A DNA stretch of 64,000 nt from Sulfitobacter sp. THAF37 (GCF_009363555.1 NZ_CP045372.1:806001-870000), one strand, 5' to 3'; positions 9,314-17,988 are shown, counted from the stretch's first letter. The notes: generated by a model from the sequence alone, not told the origin. Translations and numbers: made by a program.

Positions 9314-10420
9314 ATGGCAAACCCCACCTTGTTAATCCTTGCCGGTGACGGCATCGGACCGGAAGTCATGGAGCAGGTCAGCCGCGTCATCGACTGGTAC
9401 GGCGCCAAGCGCGACCTGGTCTTTGACGTCGAGCACGACCTGGTCGGCGGCGCGGCATATGACAAGCACGGAACGCCGCTGCACGACGACACGATGGCCA
9501 AGGCCCTGGCGGCCGATGCCGTTCTTCTGGGCGCCGTGGGCGGCCCGAAATACGACGAACTGGACTTCAGCCTGAAGCCCGAGCGCGGCCTGCTGCGCCT
9601 GCGCAAGGAAATGGATCTCTATTCGAACCTGCGCCCGGCCCAGTGTTTCGACGCCTTGGCAGATTTCTCTTCCCTGAAAAAGGACGTGGTCGCCGGGCTC
9701 GACATCATGATCGTTCGTGAACTGACCTCTGGAGTATACTTCGGCGAGCCGCGCGGCATCATTGAGGAAGGCAACGAACGCGTTGGCATCAATACCCAGC
9801 GGTACACCGAATCCGAGATTGATCGTGTGGCCCGGTCCGCTTTCGAACTGGCCCGCCGTCGCGGCAACAAGGTCTGCTCGATGGAAAAGGCAAACGTGAT
9901 GGAATCCGGCGTGCTGTGGCGCGAGGTCGTTCAGCGTGTGCGGGACGCGGATTATCCGGATGTCGAACTGAGCCACATGTACGCCGACAACGGCGCGATG
10001 CAGCTGGTGCGCGCACCCAAGCAGTTCGATGTGATTGTCACCGACAATCTCTTTGGCGACATCCTGTCCGATTGCGCCGCGATGCTGACCGGCAGCCTTG
10101 GCATGCTGCCCTCTGCCAGTCTCGGCGCGCCGAATGCAGACGGACGGCCAAAGGCGCTGTATGAACCCGTGCATGGCTCCGCCCCCGACATCGCGGGCCA
10201 GGGCAAGGCGAACCCGATTGCCTGCATCCTGAGCTTCGCCATGGCGCTGCGCTATTCCTTCGATCAGGGAGAGGAGGCGGCCCGCCTGGAAAAAGCGGTT
10301 GAGAAGGTCCTGGCGGACGGTGCCCGCACCGCCGATCTTATGGGACCCGAAGGCGGCACACCGATCTCGACCAAGGACATGGGCGATGCGATTCTGGCCG
10401 CGCTCGACGCCAGCCTCTGA
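9314..10420 (+). CDS. leuB: 3-isopropylmalate dehydrogenase
   Basis: The product is 368 aa and matches LeuB, which oxidatively decarboxylates 3-isopropylmalate to 2-oxoisocaproate with NAD. Signatures include the N-terminal [11 protein letters not shown], the substrate arginines in NLRPAQCF and [16 protein letters not shown], and the metal-binding region [19 protein letters not shown] (about residues 240-258). The SD is CAGGAGCATCCC. It completes the leucine pathway section begun by leuC and leuD, about 2.2 kb after leuD. Confidence 0.97.
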   Translation: MANPTLLILAGDGIGPEVMEQVSRVIDWYGAKRDLVFDVEHDLVGGAAYDKHGTPLHDDTMAKALAADAVLLGAVGGPKYDELDFSLKPERGLLRLRKEMDLYSNLRPAQCFDALADFSSLKKDVVAGLDIMIVRELTSGVYFGEPRGIIEEGNERVGINTQRYTESEIDRVARSAFELARRRGNKVCSMEKANVMESGVLWREVVQRVRDADYPDVELSHMYADNGAMQLVRAPKQFDVIVTDNLFGDILSDCAAMLTGSLGMLPSASLGAPNADGRPKALYEPVHGSAPDIAGQGKANPIACILSFAMALRYSFDQGEEAARLEKAVEKVLADGARTADLMGPEGGTPISTKDMGDAILAALDASL

Positions 10421-10447
10421 CCCCGCCGGGTAGACATCTTGAACAGA

Positions 10448-10481
10448 GCTTGTGCAGAGTGAACAAATACCCTGCACAAGC
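10448..10481. repeat. 10-bp inverted repeat after leuB
   Basis: GCTTGTGCAG (10448-10457) and CTGCACAAGC (10472-10481) are perfect inverted arms with a 14-base spacer, 27 bases after the leuB stop. No T-run follows on the plus strand. It could be a terminator-like hairpin or an operator for the transporter gene at 10539. A second palindrome, CGCTGCA-G-TGCAGCG, lies at 10508-10522. Confidence 0.45.
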
Positions 10482-10538
10482 CCAGAAAACGGTCCCCCAA
10501 CCCTTTACGCTGCAGTGCAGCGGGCCTAGCTCGGCTTT

Positions 10539-11594
10539 ATGACAGATGCACCTATGACAGATCAGGACATGAACCGGGCCAGCCGCACCACGCTCCAGGG
10601 CGTGCTAACCGGGCTTCTGGCCTTTGCGGTCTATGCCACACATGACGCTGCAATCAAATCGCTCGGCGGGACGTATTCGCCGTTTCAGATCGTCTTTTTC
10701 GTCGTCCTGCTGAGCTTTCCCATCGTCACCCTGATGCTGGTCCGCGATACCAAGGCCGAAAACCTGCGCCCGCGCGATCCGTTCTGGGCCGCCGTGCGTA
10801 CTGCGGCAGTCGTGATCGGCGGCTTCTGCGCCTTTTACGCGTTCACCGTCCTTCCCCTGGCAGAGACCTACGCGATCCTCTTTGCCGCGCCTTTGATCAT
10901 CACGGTGCTGTCCGTTCCGCTGCTGGGCGAGGTTGTGCGCCTGCATCGCTGGATGGCGGTGCTGGTCGGTCTCGCCGGGGTGATCGTGGTCCTGCGCCCC
11001 GGTTCCGCCGACCTGGGTCTGGGGCATCTTGCCGCGCTCGGCGCCGCCTTCGGCAGTGCCCTCGCGGGGGTTGTGATGCGCAAGATCGGCGGTTCCGAGC
11101 GGCGCGAGGTCCTGTTGCTCTACCCGCTGCTGGCGAATTTTGCCGTGATGCTGTGCATTCTCCCCTTTGTCTATGTCCCCATGCCCCTCGCAGACCTCGG
11201 CATGGTCCTGCTGATCGCCTTTCTTGCCATCGTCGCGATGAGCCTGATGATCCGCGCCTATACTCTGGCCGACGCGGCCATCGTCGCGCCAATGCAATAC
11301 AGCCAGATCATCTGGGCCACGCTCTTTGGCTGGCTGTTCTTCGGCGAAACCTCGGACACTCTGACCTTCGTCGGCGCTGGCATCATCATTGCAAGCGGAG
11401 CCTACATCGTCCTGCGCGAAGCGGGTGGCGATACATCGAAACACCGCCCGGTGCTGAACACCCTCAGCCGCAGACCCGAAATGGGCGCCATGCCACGCAT
11501 CAGCCTTCTTGTCCGCAAGTCTGCATTGCGTGCAAGAGAACAATTGCCAAGGAAGCGACAACAAGCTATGTCGCGGCCATCGGTCGGGCTGTAG
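10539..11594 (+). CDS. EamA/DMT-superfamily transporter
   Basis: The product is 351 aa with ten predicted membrane helices in two EamA halves (about residues 20-150 and 160-300), the layout of drug/metabolite transporters. Examples are GLLAFAVYATHDAAIKSLGG at the start and AGIIIASGAYIVLREAGG at the end of the core. The substrate cannot be inferred. It carries a 50-residue basic C-terminal tail, and the last codons run into tRNA-Pro, so the tail may be recent. ATG 10539 was taken; in-frame ATGs at 10554 and 10569 are also possible. No clear SD is seen. Confidence 0.85.
   Translation: MTDAPMTDQDMNRASRTTLQGVLTGLLAFAVYATHDAAIKSLGGTYSPFQIVFFVVLLSFPIVTLMLVRDTKAENLRPRDPFWAAVRTAAVVIGGFCAFYAFTVLPLAETYAILFAAPLIITVLSVPLLGEVVRLHRWMAVLVGLAGVIVVLRPGSADLGLGHLAALGAAFGSALAGVVMRKIGGSERREVLLLYPLLANFAVMLCILPFVYVPMPLADLGMVLLIAFLAIVAMSLMIRAYTLADAAIVAPMQYSQIIWATLFGWLFFGETSDTLTFVGAGIIIASGAYIVLREAGGDTSKHRPVLNTLSRRPEMGAMPRISLLVRKSALRAREQLPRKRQQAMSRPSVGL
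11544..11572 (+). promoter_or_regulatory. Promoter of tRNA-Pro inside the transporter gene
   Basis: TTGCCA (11544-11549) and TATGTC (11567-11572) are separated by exactly 17 bases, and the tRNA begins 12 bases later. The pair lies inside the last codons of the EamA gene. Confidence 0.6.
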
Positions 11595-11661
11595 CGCAGC
11601 CTGGTAGCGCACCTGCTTCGGGAGCAGGGGGTCGGAGGTTCGAATCCTCTCAGCCCGACCA
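11585..11661 (+). tRNA. tRNA-Pro (anticodon CGG)
   Basis: This is a 77-nt cloverleaf with a 7-bp acceptor stem CGGGCTG/CAGCCCG and an encoded ACCA end. The anticodon loop is TTCGGGA, giving CGG with the G37 usual in tRNA-Pro, and the T-arm is GGAGGTTCGAATCCT. Its first ten bases overlap the stop-codon end of the upstream EamA gene. Confidence 0.97.
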
Positions 11662-12032
11662 ATGACAAAAGCGGCCATCTGACCAGCCTTGTCCCTTCCC
11701 CGGAATGTTGTCTGACACGGAACATGCTGCTGATCAGCCCTCTGGTGGGTCGTCGTCAGGTCAGAGAATCACCCGCGCGCCCACCTGCGGGAACGACCTG
11801 TTTCCGTCTGATGTCCCGGCAGCTGCGCCGAAAGGAATTGTGGCATTGTTCCCGGCTGCGGCCCAGTGCCCCCTCGCGTTTCCCATTGAGGCCGGGATGT
11901 GGAGAGTTTGGCGGATTTTCTGAAAACCGACCCTTCCCGTTGCCAGCGATTGCGGCAGAATATTGACCATACAATGGCCGCAATCTGGAGCGGCGCTGAT
12001 CAAATGGGGGCACATTTGAGAGGTAGACGACA
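11662..12032. other. Intergenic region upstream of the TadG-like gene
   Basis: This 371-bp stretch has no convincing gene on either strand; the short frames present have no SD and odd composition. It should hold the promoter of the gene at 12033. The only structure noted is the nested inverted repeat at 11948-11985. Confidence 0.5.
11948..11985. promoter_or_regulatory. Nested inverted repeat upstream of the TadG-like gene
   Basis: GATTGCGGC (11948-11956) and GCCGCAATC (11977-11985) are perfect 9-bp arms. Inside them ATTG (11962-11965) pairs with CAAT (11972-11975). It lies 48 bases before the start codon and could be an operator or an RNA hairpin. Confidence 0.4.
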
Positions 12033-13517
12033 ATGGGACCGCAGCCAAAGCCGGCCATCCTGACCGCAGCCACACCCCGCCTACGGCGTTTCGCCAGGCG
12101 CGAAGAGGGTGCCATCACGATTTTCGCCTGCTTCATGGTCATAATCATGCTCATGGTCGGCGGCATCTCCGTGGACATGATGCGCCACGAGATGGACCGC
12201 AGCCGTCTGCAGGCCGCGGCAGACCGCGCCGTGCTGGCCGCCGCCGCGCTGAACCAGCGGCTGGCCCCCGAAGACGTGGTCAGCGACTACCTTACCAAAT
12301 CGGGGATCCGCGACTACGTCTCTGACGTCGAGGTCAGCGAGGGGCTGAGCTTTCGCACCGTCACTGTCGGAGCCTCCACCACCATGGCGACACAGTTCAT
12401 GGATTATCTTGGCGTCGAAACGCTGAACGTACCGGCACGTGCCACCGCCGAAGACCGCGTGCCCAACGTCGAAATCTCTTTGGTGCTCGATATCTCCGGG
12501 TCGATGCGGTTCTCCAATCGCATGAACGACCTGCGCCCGGCGGCGGCAGAGTTTCTCGACATCGTGCTGGACGATGCCAACCGGCAGAAGACTTCGGTCA
12601 CGCTGGTCCCCTACGCGGGCCAGACCAACCCGGGACCCTTCATGTTTGACCGCCTGAACGGCGCGCGTTATCCCGCGACACCGCTTGACGAGGCGGACGG
12701 CGGCATTCCCGAGGACCTGAGCCACGGCCAACTGCCCGCCGATGCCGAGGGCGGCAGCGGGTCCGATCCGAACATCCGCTACGTTTATCCCAACGTTTCC
12801 TCCTGCCTCGACATCGGCACCGACGGTTTCGGGTCGGCGGCATTGCCGTCCGGGATTCTCTATCCGCAGACGCCGCATTTCATGAACTGGACCATTGCGG
12901 GCAACGTGATGGATTGGGGGTGGTGCCCACAGGACCAGACTGCCATTCAGTACCTCAGCAACGATCGCACCGGCCTGAAGGCCCTGATCGATACGATGCG
13001 CATGCACGACGGCACCGGAACGCATTACGCGATGAAATGGGCGGTTTCGATGCTGGATCCGTCCTCGCAGGACGAAGTCGTCGCGCTGGCCAACGCGGGG
13101 CTGGCCCCGGCGGAATTCGTTGGCCGCCCCGCCTCCTACGACGATCCGACAACGCAGAAATACATCATCCTGATGACAGATGGCCAGATTACCGAGCAGG
13201 TGCGCCCGATCGACATGATGGATCCGGAGAACCCGGTGCGCGAATTGCAGCGGGGTCGACAGGTCGAGACCGAAATCATCAGCTCGGCCGGTACCAACGT
13301 CGGCAGCTTCTTTCAGCAATGCGACCTCGCCAAAAGCAGGAGCCCCCGCCCCATCGTGATCTACACCATCGCCTTCGAAGCGCCCGGCGTTCCGGAACAA
13401 CAAATGCGCGACTGCGCCTCGTCGCCTTCGCATTTCTTCAGCGCGGACGGCGACAACATCGCGGATGTGTTTGAGGCGATCGCCTATCAGATCAGACAGC
13501 TTCGCCTGACCCAATGA
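12033..13517 (+). CDS. TadE/TadG-type pilus assembly protein with von Willebrand A domain
   Basis: The product is 494 aa. A basic N-terminus (RRFARREEGA) precedes one membrane segment (ITIFACFMVIIMLMVGGISVD) and the conserved RSRLQAAADRAVLAAAAL helix of Flp pilus TadE/TadG proteins. A von Willebrand A domain follows, with the metal-dependent adhesion motif DISGSM (about residue 153) and a later MTDG strand. TadG-like proteins are pseudopilins or assembly factors anchored in the envelope. No other tad genes are in the window, so it is an orphan here, unless it works with the prepilin peptidase at 27.4 kb. Confidence 0.85.
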   Translation: MGPQPKPAILTAATPRLRRFARREEGAITIFACFMVIIMLMVGGISVDMMRHEMDRSRLQAAADRAVLAAAALNQRLAPEDVVSDYLTKSGIRDYVSDVEVSEGLSFRTVTVGASTTMATQFMDYLGVETLNVPARATAEDRVPNVEISLVLDISGSMRFSNRMNDLRPAAAEFLDIVLDDANRQKTSVTLVPYAGQTNPGPFMFDRLNGARYPATPLDEADGGIPEDLSHGQLPADAEGGSGSDPNIRYVYPNVSSCLDIGTDGFGSAALPSGILYPQTPHFMNWTIAGNVMDWGWCPQDQTAIQYLSNDRTGLKALIDTMRMHDGTGTHYAMKWAVSMLDPSSQDEVVALANAGLAPAEFVGRPASYDDPTTQKYIILMTDGQITEQVRPIDMMDPENPVRELQRGRQVETEIISSAGTNVGSFFQQCDLAKSRSPRPIVIYTIAFEAPGVPEQQMRDCASSPSHFFSADGDNIADVFEAIAYQIRQLRLTQ

Positions 13518-13567
13518 AGGGGCGGTGGAACATGCGGGACGGATGCGTGGCGATTGTTCTGGAAATC

Positions 13568-13644
13568 TGGCGATCCCGGCAGGATTCGAACCTGCAACCT
13601 GCCCCTTAGGAGGGGGCTGCTCTATCCAGTTGAGCCACGGGACC
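13568..13644 (-). tRNA. tRNA-Arg (anticodon CCU)
   Basis: This is a 77-nt cloverleaf on the minus strand with acceptor GGTCCCG/CGGGATC (one G-T pair) and an encoded GCCA end. The anticodon loop is CTCCTAA, giving CCU, within a GCCCC/GGGGC stem. The T-arm is GCAGGTTCGAATCCTGC. Confidence 0.97.
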
Positions 13645-13669
13645 GCAAGACCAAATGGCCGTACCACGC

Positions 13670-13698
13670 GGTGTAGCCCGCCCCATCTCGGTTGCCAA
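13670..13698 (-). promoter_or_regulatory. Putative promoter of tRNA-Arg
   Basis: On the minus strand TTGGCA (13693-13698) and TACACC (13670-13675) are 17 bases apart, 25 bases before the tRNA. The -35 is good and the -10 weak. Confidence 0.4.
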
Positions 13699-13838
13699 GA
13701 CCAAAGGCTTGTGGCCACCGGCGGAGGTTCCTTCATCCATTACACAAATTCTTGAAACTACTTCCAATCGCTCCACGTATCTCCTCGGACGTCCATCAAT
13801 TATTGCGTCATTTATTTGTTCAACGGGAGAAAATGGTA

Positions 13839-16361
13839 ATGAAGTTCAGGATATCGTCCGGTTTACGGATCAGCTCAACTGCGGCCCTTCTGATTTCCGC
13901 GGCCGGCGTCGTGTCGGCCGATGGCGACGCGCCCTGCAACCCTGGGGCCGGCGCGTCCTCGACAGAATGCGGCGCGGGCTCCGACGCCTCCGGTGACAAT
14001 TCGGTCGCCGTTGGCGCGGCAAGTACCAGCGCGGGCGCCACTAACGGGATCGCGATTGGCAACACTGCCAGTGCCGACGGCGGAGATGCCATCGCCATCG
14101 GTGGCAACCGTGACGGTGCCGCTGGTCAGGCCACCCGTGCCACCGGCCCATCGACCACCGCCATCGGCGGACAGTCCATTGCGGAAGGACCTGGCGCCTC
14201 GGCCATTGGGTGGCGCGCTGAAGCCACGGCAGAACGGGCGCAGGCCCTCGGCCACCTCGCAACCGCGCAGGGTGTTCGCAGCCTTGCCGTCGGCGAAAAC
14301 GCTGACGCGCAATCCGACAACGCCACTGCCATCGGCAACGAATCCATCGCAAACGGCGTCGACGCACTGGCGGTCGGGGACTCCGCAATGGCAACCGGGC
14401 CTTCCACAACGTCGATCGGCGGGGAAAGCGTGACAAACGGCCCCGGCTCTACCGCGATCGGCTGGCAATCCGCCGCCACGGCAGAACGGGCGCAGGCCTT
14501 CGGCCACCTCGCCACCGCGCAGGGTGTTCGCAGCCTTGCCGTCGGCGAAAACGCTGACGCGCAATCCGACAACGCCACTGCCATCGGCAATGAATCCATC
14601 GCAAACGGCGTCGATGCACTGGCGGTCGGGGACTCCGCAATGGCAACCGGGCCTTCCACAACGTCGATCGGCGGGGAAAGCGTGACAAACGGCCCCGGCT
14701 CTACCGCGATCGGCTGGCAATCCGCCGCCACGGCAGAACGGGCGCAGGCCTTCGGCCACCTCGCCACCGCGCAGGGTGTTCGCAGCCTTGCCGTCGGCGA
14801 AAACGCTGACGCGCAATCCGACAACGCCACTGCCATCGGCAACGAATCCATCGCAAACGGCGTCGATGCACTGGCGGTCGGGGACTCCGCAATGGCAACC
14901 GGGCCTTCCACAACGTCGATCGGCGGGGAAAGCGTGACAAACGGCCCCGGCTCTACCGCGATCGGCTGGCAATCCGCCGCCACGGCAGAACGGGCGCAGG
15001 CCTTCGGCCACCTCGCCACCGCGCAGGGTGTTCGCAGCCTTGCCGTCGGCGAAAACGCTGACGCGCAATCCGACAACGCCACTGCCATCGGCAACGAATC
15101 CATCGCAAACGGCGTCGACGCACTGGCGGTCGGGGACTCCGCAATGGCAACCGGGCCTTCCACAACGTCGATCGGCGGGGAAAGCGTGACAAACGGCCCC
15201 GGCTCTACCGCGATCGGCTGGCAATCCGCCGCCACGGCAGAACGGGCGCAGGCCTTCGGCCACCTCGCCACCGCGCAGGGCGTCCGCAGCCTTGCCGTCG
15301 GCGAAAACGCTGACGCGCAATCCGACAACGCCACTGCCATCGGCAACGAATCCATCGCAAACGGCGTCGACGCACTGGCGGTCGGGGACTCCGCAATGGC
15401 AACCGGGCCTTCCACAACGTCGGTCGGCGGGGAAAGCGTGACAAACGGCCCCGGCTCTACCGCGATCGGCTGGCAATCCGCCGCCACAGCAGAACGGGCG
15501 CAGGCCTTCGGCCACCTCGCCACCGCGCAGGGTGTTCGCAGCCTTGCCGTCGGCGAAAACGCTGACGCGCAATCCGACAACGCCACTGCCATCGGCAACG
15601 AATCCATCGCAAACGGCGTCGACGCACTGGCAGTCGGGGACTCCGCGATGGCGACCGGGCCTTCCACAACGTCGATCGGCGGGGAGAGCGTGACAAACGG
15701 CCCCGGCGCGACGGCAGTTGGCTGGCAATCCATGGCGACAGCGGAACGCGCACAGGCTTTCGGGCATCTGGCCCAAGCGACTGGCATCCGGTCCACCGCC
15801 GTTGGTGAGGCAGCGGTGGCATCGGGCGCGCAGTCGCTGTCCTTCGGCAATCTGGCCAACGCGAGCGGCGACAATTCCGTCGCCATCGGGAATGGTGCTT
15901 CGGCAACGCGCAACAACCAGGTCGCAATTGGCAACGGGAACAACACCTACACCCTTGCGGGCGTGTCGTCCGACGCCAGCAATGCGGCGCAGTCCGGTCC
16001 CGTACGGATTGTGACGGCGGACGCAAACGGCAACCTGGGCACCTCCAGTTCGGATCTGTCTCAGGTACTTTCGCTGGGCACGGCGGTAAGCGCCAACTCG
16101 GCCGCGATCGCTCGGAACACCGCAGCCATTGCGTCGAACAAGGAAGGCATCGCCATGGCCATGGCATTGGACACACCCTATGTCCCCGCAGACAAACAGT
16201 TTGCGATGTCAGGAGGCATTGCCACCTTCGAGGGGTCGCAGGCCCTGGCCATCTCGATGGGGTACCGTATCAATGCGAACACCCAGTTCGACGCGGGGGT
16301 CACCTATGGCTTCAGCCAAGATCAGGTTGGTGCCCGGGTCGGCGTGACTTACGCATGGTAA
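13839..16361 (+). CDS. YadA-like trimeric autotransporter adhesin
   Basis: The product is 840 aa. ATG 13839 is chosen over ATG 13833 and the longer frame because GGGAG lies 9 bases upstream. A signal peptide (about residues 1-28, ending GVVSA) is followed by a head made of YadA-type beta-roll repeats (SVAVGAAS, ATAIGNES, ALAVGDSA). The head includes six nearly identical 84-residue units (about residues 132-635). A neck-like segment (NNQVAIGNGNNTYTLAGV), a short stalk (SANSAAIARNTAAIASN) and a C-terminal YadA anchor ending in AW follow. Three subunits should form a 12-stranded outer-membrane barrel and display the head for adhesion. The stalk is short compared with long adhesins. An AT-rich leader precedes it. 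Confidence 0.93.
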   Translation: MKFRISSGLRISSTAALLISAAGVVSADGDAPCNPGAGASSTECGAGSDASGDNSVAVGAASTSAGATNGIAIGNTASADGGDAIAIGGNRDGAAGQATRATGPSTTAIGGQSIAEGPGASAIGWRAEATAERAQALGHLATAQGVRSLAVGENADAQSDNATAIGNESIANGVDALAVGDSAMATGPSTTSIGGESVTNGPGSTAIGWQSAATAERAQAFGHLATAQGVRSLAVGENADAQSDNATAIGNESIANGVDALAVGDSAMATGPSTTSIGGESVTNGPGSTAIGWQSAATAERAQAFGHLATAQGVRSLAVGENADAQSDNATAIGNESIANGVDALAVGDSAMATGPSTTSIGGESVTNGPGSTAIGWQSAATAERAQAFGHLATAQGVRSLAVGENADAQSDNATAIGNESIANGVDALAVGDSAMATGPSTTSIGGESVTNGPGSTAIGWQSAATAERAQAFGHLATAQGVRSLAVGENADAQSDNATAIGNESIANGVDALAVGDSAMATGPSTTSVGGESVTNGPGSTAIGWQSAATAERAQAFGHLATAQGVRSLAVGENADAQSDNATAIGNESIANGVDALAVGDSAMATGPSTTSIGGESVTNGPGATAVGWQSMATAERAQAFGHLAQATGIRSTAVGEAAVASGAQSLSFGNLANASGDNSVAIGNGASATRNNQVAIGNGNNTYTLAGVSSDASNAAQSGPVRIVTADANGNLGTSSSDLSQVLSLGTAVSANSAAIARNTAAIASNKEGIAMAMALDTPYVPADKQFAMSGGIATFEGSQALAISMGYRINANTQFDAGVTYGFSQDQVGARVGVTYAW
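14232..15743 (+). repeat. Six tandem 252-bp repeats in the adhesin head
   Basis: Units start at 14232, 14484, 14736, 14988, 15240 and 15492, each beginning GAACGGGCGCAGG and encoding 84 residues from ERAQA to AATA. The copies differ by only a few bases (for example T/C at the end of GGCGTCGA(T/C)GCA and one A/G giving TSVGG). A partial diverged unit flanks each side. Such identity implies recent duplication or ongoing gene conversion. Confidence 0.97.
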
Positions 16362-16879
16362 GCGTTCTCAAGAAAACAGCGCCGCGGATATTGTTCGCGG
16401 CGCTAATTTTATCGCTCGGCCTGGCCCTGCCGGGGCAGGCGCAGCAGCAGGATCAGATAGACCGCAGCTTCGCCACCGCTCTTATCCGTGACATCCTGAC
16501 GGCGGTCAACCACGGCAACTGGACCGGCAACTACACCGTGCTTCGGGACTATGCCGCCTCGGATTTTTCCGAGGCGAACGATCCTACACGCCTTGCCGGG
16601 CTGTTTGCACCTGTGCGCGAGGCGGGTCTTGATATGTTGCCGATCATGGTCACTCCGCCGACGATCCTGCAGGCGCAGGCCACCGCTGGGAATACTCAAA
16701 TGCGCCTGATGGGGTACTTTCCCCTTCAGCCCAGGCACATCAGCTTTGACATGGTTCTGGTCAGGGAAAAAGCGCGTTGGGTGCTGCTGGACATATCGGT
16801 GGGTGAGTTCGCTCCGATCGAGCCTCGGGAGACCGAGCCGCAAGCGGAACCCGAGCCGGAAACCGCCGGGGACGAATAG
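16355..16879 (+). CDS. Small secreted protein coupled to the adhesin gene
   Basis: The product is 174 aa. Its ATG (16355) overlaps the last codons and stop of the adhesin gene by seven bases, so translation is probably coupled. The N-terminus is a signal peptide (about residues 10-30, ending LPGQAQ). The mature protein has a compact domain of about 110 residues (FATALIRDILTAVNHGNW ... WVLLDISVGEF) and an acidic, proline-rich tail (ETEPQAEPEPETAGDE). I do not recognise a family. Position suggests a periplasmic or surface partner of the adhesin, but this is inference. Confidence 0.75.
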   Translation: MVSVLKKTAPRILFAALILSLGLALPGQAQQQDQIDRSFATALIRDILTAVNHGNWTGNYTVLRDYAASDFSEANDPTRLAGLFAPVREAGLDMLPIMVTPPTILQAQATAGNTQMRLMGYFPLQPRHISFDMVLVREKARWVLLDISVGEFAPIEPRETEPQAEPEPETAGDE

Positions 16880-16951
16880 GGCGCGGAAACCTTGCGCCCC
16901 AGCCGCCAACTGCGATAGCATCGCGGGACACGCCTCATCAGGACCGCTCAC

Positions 16952-17986
16952 TTGACCACAACTTCCAAACGGCCGCTGACGCTGCGCGATGTATCCGAAG
17001 CCTGCGGGGTCTCGGAGATGACCGTAAGCAGGGTGCTGCGCAACCGGGGCGATGTTTCGGAAGCCACGCGCAACAAAGTACGGGCCGCCGCAAAGGAGCT
17101 GGGATACGTGCCTAATCAGATCGCCGGGTCGCTGGCTTCGCAACGCGTGAACCTTGTCGCGGTCATTATCCCTTCGCTTTCAAACATGGTGTTTCCGGAG
17201 GTGTTGAATGGCATCAACCAGGTGCTGGAGGACACGCCGCTGCAACCCGTGGTCGGGGTTACGGACTATCTGCCGGAAAAAGAAGAACGTGTGCTCTACG
17301 AAATGCTCTCGTGGCGTCCCTCCGGCGTGATCATCGCGGGGCTGGAACATTCCGATCCGACCCGTGCGATGCTGCGCAACGCGGGCATACCGGTGGTCGA
17401 GATCATGGATACCGATGGCAGACCGGTGGACGCGATGGTGGGCATTTCGCACCGCAGGGCAGGCCGGGAAATGGCCAATGCGATCCTGAAGGAAGGATAC
17501 GAACACATCGGCTTCATGGGCACGAAGATGCCCTTGGACCACCGCGCCCGCAAACGTTTCGAAGGATTTACCGAAGCACTGGCTAAAGCAGGAGTAGAAA
17601 TCGAAGATCGCGCCTTCTACTCCGGCGGGTCCGCGCTGGCCAAGGGCCGCGAAATGACCCAGGACATGCTTGAACGGTCGCCGGATCTCGATTTCCTCTA
17701 CTATTCCAACGACATGATCGGCGCCGGTGGCCTTCTATATTTAATCGACCAGAAGATTGACGTCCCCGGACAGATCGGGCTTGCCGGTTTCAACGGGGTC
17801 GAACTGCTGCAAGGCCTGCCCCGACAGCTCGCCACCATGGACGCCTGCCGGATCGAGATTGGGCAGACCGCCGCACGGATCGTCCTGAACTACACCTCGG
17901 AAACACCCGATCCGGATGTGCCCACGCAGGTCACTATGACACCGAAGCTGTCGTTCGGGGATACGCTGCGCCGCCACCGCCGCTGA
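16952..17986 (+). CDS. LacI-family transcriptional regulator
   Basis: The product is 344 aa. An N-terminal helix-turn-helix (LTLRDVSEACGVSEMTVSRVLRN, about residues 10-32) with the hinge region GYVPNQIAGSLAS is followed by a periplasmic-binding-protein-like sensor domain (LVAVIIPSLSNMVFPEVL ... FMGTKMPLDHRARKRFEGF). The LacI/GntR type usually senses sugars or sugar acids such as gluconate. The start is TTG with AGGA upstream. No sugar genes lie nearby; it is two bases ahead of the ycaQ-like gene, so its targets are probably elsewhere. Confidence 0.9.
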   Translation: MTTTSKRPLTLRDVSEACGVSEMTVSRVLRNRGDVSEATRNKVRAAAKELGYVPNQIAGSLASQRVNLVAVIIPSLSNMVFPEVLNGINQVLEDTPLQPVVGVTDYLPEKEERVLYEMLSWRPSGVIIAGLEHSDPTRAMLRNAGIPVVEIMDTDGRPVDAMVGISHRRAGREMANAILKEGYEHIGFMGTKMPLDHRARKRFEGFTEALAKAGVEIEDRAFYSGGSALAKGREMTQDMLERSPDLDFLYYSNDMIGAGGLLYLIDQKIDVPGQIGLAGFNGVELLQGLPRQLATMDACRIEIGQTAARIVLNYTSETPDPDVPTQVTMTPKLSFGDTLRRHRR

Positions 17987-17988
17987 GG

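Noticed and set aside
12081..13736. 551-codon minus-strand frame antisense to the TadG-like gene
   Set aside because: It runs through tRNA-Arg, is rich in Arg/Gly/Gln/His and has no family pattern; the plus-strand gene has clear motifs.
14232..15743. Tandem repeats considered as a CRISPR array
   Set aside because: The unit is 252 bp, coding and in frame; there are no short direct repeats with unique spacers and no cas genes.
13875..15946. Two long minus-strand reading frames (13875-15776 and 14126-15946) across the adhesin
   Set aside because: They are antisense to the six repeats; the repeat period is a multiple of three and codon use is periodic, so other frames stay open by default.
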